Source: Mesorhizobium prunaredense
GTDB taxonomy: Bacteria; Pseudomonadota; Alphaproteobacteria; Rhizobiales; Rhizobiaceae
NCBI RefSeq assembly: GCF_900156895.1
Contig: NZ_FTPD01000006.1
Span: forward strand, 365,667 to 429,666
Direction of reading: 5' to 3'
Length of the DNA stretch: 64,000 nt
In this document: piece after piece, positions 8,521 through 17,464 of the stretch
Layout of the letters: each line of letters opens with the position of its first letter
Position numbering within the stretch: the first letter of the stretch is position 1
Notes under the pieces: model-generated
Databases searched by the model: none
Seen by the model: only the letters and a program-made list of their open reading frames with translations
Told to the model about the DNA's origin: nothing
Translations under genes and position numbers: made by a program

Positions 8521-9782
8521 CAGAGATCGATCCCAAGACCTTCCTCGCCGCCATCTTCAATGCCGCCGTTGCCGCCGCTGATCCCCAGAGGACGATCAGG
8601 GATCATCTGCCGGCAATACCGAAGGGGCGCACAATCGTCATTGGTGCAGGAAAAGGCTCGGCGCAGATGGCGGCGGCTTTCGAAAAAGTGTGGGACGGGC
8701 CGATCGAAGGGCTGGTCGTCACCCGCTACGGCTATGGCGCGGCATGCCAGCGCATCGAGATCATCGAGGCGGCGCATCCGGTGCCAGATGCCGCCGGGCT
8801 CGAAGCGTCGCGCCGGCTGCTCGAAAAGGTGCAGGGCCTGACCGCGGACGATCTGGTCGTGGCGCTCATCTCAGGCGGCGGCTCGGCGCTGCTGCCGGCG
8901 CCCGCCGAAGGTCTGGCGCTGGCTGACGAGATCGCCGTCAACGAGGCGCTGCTCGCCTCCGGCGCGCCGATCGCCGCCATGAACACCATCCGCAAGCATG
9001 TTTCCACGATCAAAGGCGGCAGGCTGGCGGCAGCTTCCTATCCGGCAAAGCTGGTGTCGCTGGTCGTCTCCGACATTCCCGGCGACAATCCGGCGCTGGT
9101 GGCTTCCGGCCCGACCGTTCCCGATTCCGGCAACCGCCAAGAGGCGCTGGCATCGATCGCCGCCTATGGCATGAAACTGCCGGCCTCTGTCATGGCGCAT
9201 ATCAATTCGCCGGCCGCCGATGCGCCGCGCGTCGATGATCCGCGTTTTTCGCGCAACGAAGTGCATCTGATCGCCTCGGCCGGCGTCTCGCTGGAAGCGG
9301 CCGCAGCCGAAGCCAGGCGCCATGGCATCGAGGCGGTCATCCTCTCCGATTCCATCGAGGGCGAAGCGCGCGAAGTTGGGGGTGTCCATGCGGCAATCGC
9401 CCGTGAAGTCGCGACGCGCAACCGGCCTTTCCCGAAGCCCGTGCTGATCCTATCAGGTGGCGAGACGACGGTGACCGTTCGGGCGAAGGGCAAGGGCGGT
9501 CGTAACACCGAGTTTCTGCTCGCCTTCGCCATCGGCATCAGCGGTATTGGGGGCGTCCATGCACTGGCCGCCGACACCGATGGCATCGACGGTTCGGAGG
9601 ACAATGCCGGCGCCTTTGCCGACGGCTCAACGGTGTCGCGGATGCGGGCGGCAGGCGTCGATGCCAAGGCGATGCTTGCCGGCAACAATGCCTGGACGGC
9701 ATTCAAGGCCGTCGGCGATCTCTTCGTGCCCGGCCCGACCGGGACGAACGTCAATGATTTGAGGGCAATCCTGATCAGTTAG
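8517..9782 (+). CDS. Glycerate 2-kinase (MOFRL family; often named hydroxypyruvate reductase TtuD)
   Basis: A 421-residue protein with the GckA/TtuD N-terminal domain ('VIGAGKGSAQMAAAFEKVW', 'LISGGGSALLPAP', 'NTIRKHVSTIKGGRLA', 'LVVSDIPGDNP') and the C-terminal MOFRL domain ('ILSGGETTVTVRAKGKGGRNTEF', 'TDGIDG', 'GPTGTNVNDL'). It phosphorylates D-glycerate to 2-phosphoglycerate. The start at 8517 overlaps the preceding stop (ATGA). In this operon it would recover carbon from glyoxylate released by ureide breakdown, via tartronate semialdehyde and glycerate. That pathway assignment is inferred; the enzymes between are not in the window. Confidence 0.88.
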   Translation: MTEIDPKTFLAAIFNAAVAAADPQRTIRDHLPAIPKGRTIVIGAGKGSAQMAAAFEKVWDGPIEGLVVTRYGYGAACQRIEIIEAAHPVPDAAGLEASRRLLEKVQGLTADDLVVALISGGGSALLPAPAEGLALADEIAVNEALLASGAPIAAMNTIRKHVSTIKGGRLAAASYPAKLVSLVVSDIPGDNPALVASGPTVPDSGNRQEALASIAAYGMKLPASVMAHINSPAADAPRVDDPRFSRNEVHLIASAGVSLEAAAAEARRHGIEAVILSDSIEGEAREVGGVHAAIAREVATRNRPFPKPVLILSGGETTVTVRAKGKGGRNTEFLLAFAIGISGIGGVHALAADTDGIDGSEDNAGAFADGSTVSRMRAAGVDAKAMLAGNNAWTAFKAVGDLFVPGPTGTNVNDLRAILIS

Positions 9783-9785
9783 GGG

Positions 9786-10475
<690 letters not shown>

Positions 10476-10594
10476 GGCTGATGCGGCCTTGCCCGCTGCT
10501 GCGATCAGATGCGGAATGAGCGAAGCCCCCGAAAGGTTCCTTCAAATAGCCGGGACCTGGCCTTCGCCGGGCGAATGACCGGCGATGCGATGCC

Positions 10595-12016
10595 TCACAC
10601 CTCGTGCAGATAGAGATGATAATCCAGTTCGCTGACCGTGCGCGCCACCCGCAGATATTCGGATTGCTTGATCGCCACGAAGGTCCGGTGCAGGTCTTCC
10701 CCCAGCGCCCCTTTGAGGAATGTCGAGGCCCTTGCCGCCTCGATCGCCGCACGCCAGTCCACCGGCATGGTGGTGCGCGTGATGGCTGATTCGTAGCCAT
10801 TGCCAGTGGTTTCGGGGCCTGGATCGAGGCCCTCATCGAGACCTTTGACGATGCCGGCCAGCACGGTTGCCGCCACCAGATAAGGGTTGGCGTCGACGCC
10901 CGACGACCGGTGCTCGATGCGCCGGTTTTTCGCATCGCCTGCCGGCACGCGCAATGCCACCGAGCGGTTGTTGACGCCCCAGGTCGGCGCCACCGGCGCA
11001 TAGGATTGCGAAACGAAACGCCGCCATGAATTGGCGTGCGGTGCAAACACCAGCATCGATTCGGCCATGGTCTGGATGAGCCCGCCCAGTCCGCGCAGCA
11101 GCGGCAAGGACCAGGTCTCGCCGCTGGCTTCGGCAAAGACGTTGTTGCCGGCTTTGTCCTGTAGCGAGACATGGAAATGCATGCCGGAGCCGGCATATTT
11201 CTCGATCGGCTTGGCCATGAAGCAGGCAGTGACGCCGTGGCGGCGCGCCTGTGCCCGCACCAACCGCTTCAGCATGACGAGGTCGTCGGCCGCCCGCATC
11301 ACGTCCTTGCGATAGTTCAGCGTCAGTTCGTACTGGCCGGGCGCGTATTCGGAAATGACCGTCTCGGCCGGGATGCCTTGCACCTTGGCTGCGGCATAGA
11401 TGTCGGAAAACAGCGGCTCCATGCCGTGCAGATGGTCGACGGAATAGACCTCTGTCTTGGCCGAGCGGCGGCCGTCGAGCACCGCGTGCGCCGGCTGCAC
11501 CTTGCCGTCGGCGTCGCGCTCGTTGGCGAGCAGGAAGAATTCGAGCTCGAAGGCGCCGGCCGGATGCAGGCCCTTGGCCGCCAGTATCTCCACCTGCCGG
11601 CCCAGCGCCAGCCGCGGGTCGGAGGACATGGGCTGACCATCGAGATGGTACATCGCCATCAGCACCTGGCCGCGCGGCGGCTGTGTGCCGAACAGCGGCA
11701 CCAGCGTGCCGGGGATCGGCCATGCCCGCAGGTCGCCGTCGCCCGTCGTCCAGATCAGTCCGGTCTCGTGCACGTCCTCGCCGGTGATGTCGAGGCCGAG
11801 GATCGAGATCGGCATATGCCTGCCGCCCTCGAAGATGCTCATCAACTCGTGCCGGCGCACGATCTTGCCACGCCCGACGCCATTGGCGTCGGTCAGCACG
11901 ATGTCGAACGCTTCGATCTCGGGATGGGCGTCGAGAAAGGTTTGCGCCTCGGCGGGCGTCGAGCCCGAAGGGGAGGCGATGATGGCGTTCAAAGTCTGCT
12001 TGTGCGCTTCTCTCAT
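10595..12016 (-). CDS. Glutamine synthetase-family gamma-glutamyl ligase (PuuA/GlnT-like)
   Basis: A 473-residue glutamine synthetase fold protein. Visible motifs: the N-terminal beta-grasp region, 'GAFELEFFLL' (metal and glutamate site), 'ISEYAPGQYEL', 'GSGMHFHVSL' (ATP site), 'NNRSVALRVP' and 'NRRIEHRSSGVDANPYLV'. The length and the lack of a GlnA-type adenylylation tyrosine loop fit the gamma-glutamylpolyamine or other gamma-glutamylamide synthetases better than housekeeping GlnA. The ATG at 12016 is chosen because it begins 13 bp after the aminotransferase stop. It is cotranscribed with that aminotransferase, so the pair probably handles one amine substrate. The substrate cannot be read from sequence. 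Confidence 0.85.
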   Translation of the reverse strand: MREAHKQTLNAIIASPSGSTPAEAQTFLDAHPEIEAFDIVLTDANGVGRGKIVRRHELMSIFEGGRHMPISILGLDITGEDVHETGLIWTTGDGDLRAWPIPGTLVPLFGTQPPRGQVLMAMYHLDGQPMSSDPRLALGRQVEILAAKGLHPAGAFELEFFLLANERDADGKVQPAHAVLDGRRSAKTEVYSVDHLHGMEPLFSDIYAAAKVQGIPAETVISEYAPGQYELTLNYRKDVMRAADDLVMLKRLVRAQARRHGVTACFMAKPIEKYAGSGMHFHVSLQDKAGNNVFAEASGETWSLPLLRGLGGLIQTMAESMLVFAPHANSWRRFVSQSYAPVAPTWGVNNRSVALRVPAGDAKNRRIEHRSSGVDANPYLVAATVLAGIVKGLDEGLDPGPETTGNGYESAITRTTMPVDWRAAIEAARASTFLKGALGEDLHRTFVAIKQSEYLRVARTVSELDYHLYLHEV

Positions 12017-12029
12017 GTGCAAGCTTGTC

Positions 12030-13412
12030 TCATGCCGCGAGCCTTGCCGCAACCGCGCCGAAGGCGGTGATCAGGCGGTTCACCTGGGCAGCGCTGGTCG
12101 CCGGCGAGATCAGCATCATGTTGTGGAACGGCGCGATCAGCACGCCGCGATTGACCAGCGCGACATGGATAGCCGCTTCGAGCGTCGGCGCGTGCGCTGT
12201 TTCCGCCTCGCCGCCATTCCTCAGCGGGCCGGGTGCGCAGATGAACTCGACGCGGGCGCCGACTCGGGCAACATGCCAGGGGAGGCGGTAACGGTCGATG
12301 ACGGCGGTCAGCCCGGCGTCGAGCCGCCGCGCCAGATGGTCCATATGGCGATAGTTCTCGTCGGTCATCACCTCTTCGAGCGTGGCGCGCATGGCTGCGA
12401 ACTGCAGCGGATTGGCCGAGAGCGTCGTGCCCATGCCGGAATAGCCTGGTTCCTTGGTCCTGACATAGTCGGCATAGCGGGTGGCGACGCCGTCGCTCAT
12501 GCCCCAGACGCTGGCCGGCACGCCGCCGGCGATCGGCTTGCCGAGCACGAACAGGTCCGGCTGCAGGCCGTGTTTCCTGGTGTAGCCGCCCGGACCGGTC
12601 GAGATCGTGTGCGTCTCATCGATTAGCAGCAGGGTGCCGGTTGCGCGGGTGAAACGCCGCAGCGCCTCGTGGAAGCCGGGATCGGGCAGCACCATGCAGA
12701 AATTGGTCAGCACCGGCTCGGTGACGACACAGGCGATTTGCTGGTCCCGGAGTGCTGTCTCAAGCGCCGGCACATCGTTGAACTCGACGACATCGGTAGC
12801 CCGGGTCAGGTCGCGGAATTCGCCGGCCAGTCCTGGGCGGTTGGCCGGTCTGCCGTCGACCAGGCGCACCATCGTCTCGTCGACCGAACCGTGGTAGCAG
12901 CCATTGAAGACCAGGATCTTGCCCCGGCCGGTGATGGCGCGGGCGACGCGCAGCGCGAAGCGGTTGGCATCGGTCGCCGTTGTCGCAATCTGCCAGAACG
13001 GCAGGCCGAAGCGCTGTTGCAGCAGCGGGCCGATGGCGAGTGCATCTTCCGAAGGCAGCATGTAGGTCAGGCCGCGTCCGGCCTGCCTACGGATGGTGTG
13101 GGCGACCGGCGGCGGCGAGTGGCCGAACATCGAGCCGGTGTCGCCGAGGCAGAAATCGTCAAGCCGATTGCCGTCGATGTCAGTGATAGTGGCACCTCTG
13201 GCGCTGTCGACCAGTATCGGGAACGGCGTCGGCCAGTCGTTCATCCAGTGCATTGGCACGCCGCCGAAGAAGCCCGGCAGGCCGTTGCCGACCTTGGCTG
13301 CCGATTTCGGCCGCGCCTTGCGGAAGGCTTCGGCCTCGGTCTCGCGCAGATCGGCGATGCGAGCAGTGCTGATGCCACCGATCGCCGTCTTTGAATGGTC
13401 GATTGTATGCAT
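12030..13412 (-). CDS. Class III PLP-dependent aminotransferase
   Basis: A 460-residue fold-type I aminotransferase. Landmarks are 'GNRLDDFCLGDTGSMFGHSPP', 'IATTATDANRFALRVARA', 'LLIDETHTI' with the PLP-pairing Asp, 'FVLGKPIAGGVPAS' with the Schiff-base lysine, and 'GYSGMGTTLSANPL'. It resembles glutamate-1-semialdehyde aminomutase-like members more than ornithine aminotransferases. The ATG at 13412 is favoured over the upstream one at 13427 because AGAGGGGC precedes it. The overlapping job with the adjacent ligase suggests amine or beta/gamma-amino acid catabolism. The true amino donor is unknown. Confidence 0.87.
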   Translation of the reverse strand: MHTIDHSKTAIGGISTARIADLRETEAEAFRKARPKSAAKVGNGLPGFFGGVPMHWMNDWPTPFPILVDSARGATITDIDGNRLDDFCLGDTGSMFGHSPPPVAHTIRRQAGRGLTYMLPSEDALAIGPLLQQRFGLPFWQIATTATDANRFALRVARAITGRGKILVFNGCYHGSVDETMVRLVDGRPANRPGLAGEFRDLTRATDVVEFNDVPALETALRDQQIACVVTEPVLTNFCMVLPDPGFHEALRRFTRATGTLLLIDETHTISTGPGGYTRKHGLQPDLFVLGKPIAGGVPASVWGMSDGVATRYADYVRTKEPGYSGMGTTLSANPLQFAAMRATLEEVMTDENYRHMDHLARRLDAGLTAVIDRYRLPWHVARVGARVEFICAPGPLRNGGEAETAHAPTLEAAIHVALVNRGVLIAPFHNMMLISPATSAAQVNRLITAFGAVAARLAA

Positions 13413-13434
13413 GAATGCCCCTCTCATGCGTCAT

Positions 13435-13482
13435 AGGGAAATAGGGGAATGTGTTCCTACTCCCGTACTCCCCTACTTTCCT
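13435..13482. repeat. Imperfect inverted repeat between the WD40 and aminotransferase genes
   Basis: AGGGAAATAGGGGAAT (13435-13450) pairs with ACTCCCCTACTTTCCT (13467-13482), 13 of 16 positions. The right arm overlaps the stop of the WD40 gene. It could form a hairpin separating the WD40 message from the aminotransferase message; no clear U-tract follows. Confidence 0.55.
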
Positions 13483-14455
13483 AGGCCGAAATATCGATGA
13501 CGCCGCAGTCGCCGGCGGCGCTGCCGAAGGCGACGCGGCGTTCCTCTTTGTCCCACATCATCGAGGTGATGGCGCCCTTGCCCGGTCGGCGCAGAAGCAC
13601 CTCCTTGGCGTCGGCGAAACGCACCGCCATCACCATGCCGTCGTCATAGCCGACGGCGACGACATCCTGACTTGGATGGCAGGCGACCGAGGTCACCATG
13701 GCGTTGCCGCGCGTGCCGAGTTCCAGCGGCGCCTTGCCCATCGGCCCGTCCTTGCCCGAAAACGGCCAGACGATCGCCGCCGGGGCTCCCGAACTGGCCA
13801 GCCATTTTCCCCTGGGCGCCCACGACAGGCTTTTGACTTTGCCGGGATAGCCGCTCATCCGCATGTGCTTGCCATCGGCGAGCTTCCAGCCATGCAGCGC
13901 GTTCTCCTGCATGGTGGTGACGAGGAAGGCGCCGTCCGGCGAGAAGGTGATGCCGGTATGGGCGCCGGCCCATTCCAGCTCGACCGGCTTGCCGTTCGCC
14001 GCCGGGAAATGCAGCGTCGCGCCATTGTAGCGGGCGACGCCGAAGCGCATGCCCTTGGGCGAGAACGCCAGCCCCTCGACCGAACGCGGATGCAAGAATT
14101 CCTTGGTCTTGCCGTCGGCGAAACGCACGAAGGCGATCTTGCCCGAGGCATAGGCGACGGCGCCTTGTGGTCCCGCGGCGACGCTGGTGATCCATTTCTT
14201 CCCGGCGCTTGCCAGTTCTGCCGCATTGCTGCCGGCGGTAACGGAAAAAATCTTGCCGTCCTCGCCGCCGGTGATCAGCCGGTCGTTGGCCGCATCGTGG
14301 AAGGCGGCGAGCAGCCCGTCATTGGCCTGCGTCGTCTTGTGGCCGTGGTCCAGCCGATGGATTGTGCCGTCGGCCAGTGCGAAATGCGGTACGTCGCCAA
14401 GGAAAACGGCGGCGATGCAATGTCCCTGGAGATCAAGCGGGGCGACTGTCGGCAT
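13481..14455 (-). CDS. WD40-repeat beta-propeller protein
   Basis: A 324-residue protein made almost entirely of WD40-like repeats, for example 'AFHDAANDRLITGGEDGKIFSV', 'GLAFSPKGMRFGVARYNGATLHF', 'GITFSPDGAFLVTTMQENALHGW' and 'SVACHPSQDVVAVGYDDGMVMAV'. No signal peptide or extra domain is seen, so it is probably a cytoplasmic scaffold. I use the ATG at 14455; another in-frame ATG lies at 14467. A long palindromic repeat lies upstream, followed by a His-rich CobW GTPase on the same strand. This kind of pairing suggests a link to metal supply, but that is inference. Confidence 0.85.
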   Translation of the reverse strand: MPTVAPLDLQGHCIAAVFLGDVPHFALADGTIHRLDHGHKTTQANDGLLAAFHDAANDRLITGGEDGKIFSVTAGSNAAELASAGKKWITSVAAGPQGAVAYASGKIAFVRFADGKTKEFLHPRSVEGLAFSPKGMRFGVARYNGATLHFPAANGKPVELEWAGAHTGITFSPDGAFLVTTMQENALHGWKLADGKHMRMSGYPGKVKSLSWAPRGKWLASSGAPAAIVWPFSGKDGPMGKAPLELGTRGNAMVTSVACHPSQDVVAVGYDDGMVMAVRFADAKEVLLRRPGKGAITSMMWDKEERRVAFGSAAGDCGVIDISA

Positions 14456-14531
14456 GGGAGATTCCATTCGAGATTGGTGTGGTCGCCCTGCCGCTGCGGA
14501 GGAATCATTAGCGCGGCTAGGTGCGACGCGA

Positions 14532-14713
14532 CCTTCTCCCCTTGCGGGAGAAGGTGGATTGGCGCGTAGCGCCAAGACGGTTGAGGGGTGTTGGACGAAG
14601 CGCAGTTGGCGCCAAGCTGGAACACCCCTCATCCGACCGAGCGAAACCTGTGATCGGGCTTGCCGGAGGCAAGACCCGTGGGCTCGGCCACCTTCTCCCA
14701 CAAGGGGAGAAGG
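14532..14713. repeat. Long mosaic palindromic intergenic element
   Basis: Outer arms CCTTCTCCCCTTGCGGGAGA+AGGTGG (14532-14557) and its reverse complement (14688-14713) match at 25 of 26 positions. Each arm is itself palindromic. Inside are GGCGCGTAGCGCC and an inverted pair GAGGGGTGTT / AACACCCCTC. The 182-bp element fills most of the 295-bp gap between the CobW and WD40 genes. It is typical of rhizobial mosaic repeats and could fold as a large cruciform or RNA hairpin. Confidence 0.85.
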
Positions 14714-14750
14714 AAAGAACGTGCAGCGCTAGCGTTATAAGGCCCGAAAA

Positions 14751-15827
14751 TCAAGCTGCCTGGCAGGCATCAAAACTCTTCTTCAGCCGCTCGGCGTCGA
14801 GTTCGCGGCCGATGAAGACCAGCCGGCTCTCGTGCTTCTCGCCGTCCTTCCAGGCGCGCTGGTGGTCGCCCTCGATGATCATGTGCACGCCCTGGATGAC
14901 GTAGCGCTCGTCATCGCCTTTAAGCGCGATGATCCCTTTCAGACGCAGGATGTTCGGGCCTTCCATCTGGGTGATCTTCTCGATCCAGGGGAAGAATTTT
15001 TTCGGGTCCATCTCGCCGCCGCGCAACGACACCGACTGCACCGTCACGTCATGTATATCGGACGGGTGCGCGTGATCATGGTGGTCATGCCCGTCATGGT
15101 GATGATGCCCGTCATGATCGTGATGATCATGGTCATGATGATCATGGTGATGATGGTCGTGGTCGTCACGCGCCTCGAGGAAATGCGGATCGTTCTCCAG
15201 CGCCCGAGAAAGATCGAAGGCGCCGCGGTCGAGCACCTCGGACAGCGCCACGCCGGCGCGCGTGGTACGATGGATCCGGGCCGCCGGGTTGATCGCGCGG
15301 ATCGTCGCCTCGACCTTGCTCAGTTCCTCCGGCGTGACGAGATCGGTCTTGTTGAGCACGACGACATCGGCAAAGGCGATCTGATCCTCGGCTTCGCGGG
15401 AATCCTTCAGCCGCAACGGCAGGTGCTTGGCGTCGACCAGCGCCACCACCGCGTCGAGCCTGGTCTTGGAGCGCACGTCGTCGTCCATGAAGAAGGTCTG
15501 CGCCACCGGCACCGGATCGGCGAGGCCGGTCGTCTCGATCACGATGGCGTCGAAGCGGCCTGGCCGGCGCATCAAGCCCTCGACGACGCGGATCAGGTCG
15601 CCGCGCACCGTGCAGCAGACGCAACCATTGTTCATCTCGTAGATTTCCTCGTCGGATTCCACGATCAGCTCGTTGTCGATGCCGATCTCACCGAACTCAT
15701 TGACGATGACGGCGTAGCGCTTGCCGTGGTTTTCCGAAAGGATGCGGTTTAGCAGCGTCGTCTTGCCGGCGCCAAGATAGCCGGTGAGAACGGTTACGGG
15801 GATCTGCGTCGTCTGTGCATCGCTCAT
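14751..15827 (-). CDS. CobW/COG0523-family GTPase with a histidine-rich metal-binding segment
   Basis: A 358-residue G3E GTPase. It has Walker A 'GYLGAGKTT' (16-24), the family metal-binding motif CVCC (69-72), NKTD (159-162) and a C-terminal CobW_C domain ending '[16 protein letters not shown]'. Between the domains, residues 222-260 are almost only Asp and His, with about 21 histidines. Such segments bind zinc, cobalt or nickel. These proteins act as metallochaperones, often for zinc under limitation. The ATG at 15827 is where family homology begins. The next gene downstream is the WD40 protein. I saw no convincing Zur box upstream. Confidence 0.9.
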   Translation of the reverse strand: MSDAQTTQIPVTVLTGYLGAGKTTLLNRILSENHGKRYAVIVNEFGEIGIDNELIVESDEEIYEMNNGCVCCTVRGDLIRVVEGLMRRPGRFDAIVIETTGLADPVPVAQTFFMDDDVRSKTRLDAVVALVDAKHLPLRLKDSREAEDQIAFADVVVLNKTDLVTPEELSKVEATIRAINPAARIHRTTRAGVALSEVLDRGAFDLSRALENDPHFLEARDDHDHHHHDHHDHDHHDHDGHHHHDGHDHHDHAHPSDIHDVTVQSVSLRGGEMDPKKFFPWIEKITQMEGPNILRLKGIIALKGDDERYVIQGVHMIIEGDHQRAWKDGEKHESRLVFIGRELDAERLKKSFDACQAA

Positions 15828-15911
15828 GTTGGGCCTCGAAAAGGATTGTTGGCTCCATATAGGATGCATGCCGTGCTTTTGCACGTGGCAACCGATGGGC
15901 CAAACGGGTCG

Positions 15912-15949
15912 CCAACATTGCCGGGCTTTCCCAACATTGCCGGGTTTTC
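15912..15949. repeat. 19-bp tandem direct repeat
   Basis: CCAACATTGCCGGGCTTTC (15912-15930) is followed immediately by CCAACATTGCCGGGTTTTC (15931-15949), differing at one base. It lies between the divergent CobW and dioxygenase genes, about 75 bp before the dioxygenase start. It may be a double regulator site or a simple duplication. Confidence 0.6.
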
Positions 15950-16024
15950 ATTGGCGTTGGCTGGTCTCACCGACTAGATAAGCCCAAGGCAGCTTGCTCG
16001 ACAGAAACCAAAAAGAGGCGCCGG

Positions 16025-16756
16025 ATGTCCGATAACCCGACCTCCTTGCCATTGAGCCGGCGCCAGGCGCTTGGCCTCATTGCCGTTAGCGCGGGCGGCG
16101 GTGTCTTTCTGCCGGGCATCGCGCTGGCTCAGCAGGCGTCGCCCTATGCCGGGCTTGCCCTGTTCGATAGCGGCGCCGGCGTCTGCGCGATCACACCGGA
16201 AGCGGCCGAGGGCCCGTTCTATTTCGACCCGAAGCTCGAACGCGCCGATATCACCGAAGGCAAAGCGGGCATTGCCCTCAATCTGCGGCTGCAGGTCGTC
16301 GACGCAGGCTGCCGGCCGCTTGCCGGCGCGCGGGTCGATATCTGGCATTGCGACGCCCAAGGCCATTATTCAGGCTATCCGGGACAAGGCGACGGCCAGG
16401 ATGTCGATACGTCAGGCCAGAGTTTTCTGCGCGGTTGGCAAGAGACCGATGACAGCGGCATCGTCTCGTTCGCCACCATCTATCCCGGCTGGTATCGCGG
16501 CCGCACCACCCACATCCATTTCAAAGCCTTCCCCAACGACAATTCGGTGATGACCGGCCAGCTGTTTTTCCCCGACGGCCTGAGCGAACAGATATTCACC
16601 ACTGTCGCGCCCTACACCGACCGGTCCGGCAAGCGGGATACGTCGAACGCCAGGGACGGTATCGCGCGGCGCGCCGGGCCGCTTTCGCAGGCGGCGCTGC
16701 GCGAGGTGGCAGACGCCTACCAGGCCTTGATGATCGTCGCGGTGAGGGCTGATTGA
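16025..16756 (+). CDS. Exported intradiol ring-cleavage dioxygenase-like protein
   Basis: A 243-residue protein with a twin-arginine signal ('LSRRQALGLIAVSAGGG', residues 10-26, likely cut after 'GIALA'). It carries an intradiol dioxygenase fold: 'EGPFYFDP', 'RVDIWHCDAQGHYSGY' and 'TIYPGWYRGRTTHIHFKAF'. Probable non-heme Fe(III) ligands are Y115 or Y118, Y157, H163 and H165, so the site looks complete. The family opens catechol-type rings; the periplasmic location and small size set this group apart from cytoplasmic catechol dioxygenases. The substrate is unknown. No aromatic-catabolic neighbours are present; a MarR gene follows 221 bp downstream. Confidence 0.83.
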   Translation: MSDNPTSLPLSRRQALGLIAVSAGGGVFLPGIALAQQASPYAGLALFDSGAGVCAITPEAAEGPFYFDPKLERADITEGKAGIALNLRLQVVDAGCRPLAGARVDIWHCDAQGHYSGYPGQGDGQDVDTSGQSFLRGWQETDDSGIVSFATIYPGWYRGRTTHIHFKAFPNDNSVMTGQLFFPDGLSEQIFTTVAPYTDRSGKRDTSNARDGIARRAGPLSQAALREVADAYQALMIVAVRAD

Positions 16757-16977
16757 GTCCCGCATCGGGTGTGCGGCGCTCCTGCCGAATGCGTCCACCT
16801 GCGCTGGAAAGTCGTTTGTCATCTAACTGAAATAAACATCTGGCATTAGCCACGGCGGACACCGCATTGCTTGCCGGCAAAGCTGTTTTTGTAAAGCCGG
16901 ATCTTTTTGATCGTCCATTGCCAACCGGGCGGCTGCCGCTATGCTGTCCACACCGGTTCGGCCGAAGAGGGATAGCC

Positions 16978-17448
16978 ATGGCCAAGGCGGACAAGACTGC
17001 GACAATGAGCCGGCTGCATTCGGCGGCGCGGCTGGCGCGTACGGCACTCGCCGCGCGGCTTTTGGCGCACGGCTTCTATGCCGGCCAGGACCAGATCATG
17101 CTCGCGCTCGACCGTGAGGACGGGCAGACGCCCGGCAATCTTGCCGGTCGCCTCGGTGTTCGCCCGCCGACCATCACCAAGACCATCAACCGGCTGCAGG
17201 CGCAAGGCTTTCTGGAAAAACGCGCTTCTTCCGCCGATGCTCGCCAGGCCCATATCTTTCTGACCGACACTGGCCGCGAAATCATTCATGCCATCGAGAA
17301 ATCGGTGAAGAAGACCGAGAAGCAGGCGCTGAAGGGGCTCGATAAAAAGGACCAGAAGGCGCTGTTCAAGCTGCTCGCCCGCGTTGAGGCGAACCTCTCG
17401 AACGGAGAGATGGTTCTCGTCGATGATGAGATCGACGCCGACGAATGA
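16978..17448 (+). CDS. MarR-family transcriptional regulator
   Basis: A 156-residue MarR-type winged-helix protein. The recognition region is 'TPGNLAGRLGVRPPTITKTINRLQAQGFLEKR' (about residues 54-85), followed by the beta-wing 'ADARQAHIFLTDTGRE' and a long helical dimerisation tail. The ATG at 16978 has GAAGAGGGA upstream. The acidic C-terminus 'VLVDDEIDADE' is a small addition. It stands alone between the dioxygenase gene and a convergent AraC gene, so its target is not evident. Confidence 0.9.
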   Translation: MAKADKTATMSRLHSAARLARTALAARLLAHGFYAGQDQIMLALDREDGQTPGNLAGRLGVRPPTITKTINRLQAQGFLEKRASSADARQAHIFLTDTGREIIHAIEKSVKKTEKQALKGLDKKDQKALFKLLARVEANLSNGEMVLVDDEIDADE

Positions 17449-17464
17449 TCCGCGGCTGACGCCA

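Noticed and set aside
15055..15180. ATG/GTC-rich low-complexity tract looking like a microsatellite
   Set aside because: It is the reverse complement of the Asp/His codons in the CobW histidine-rich segment, not an independent repeat.
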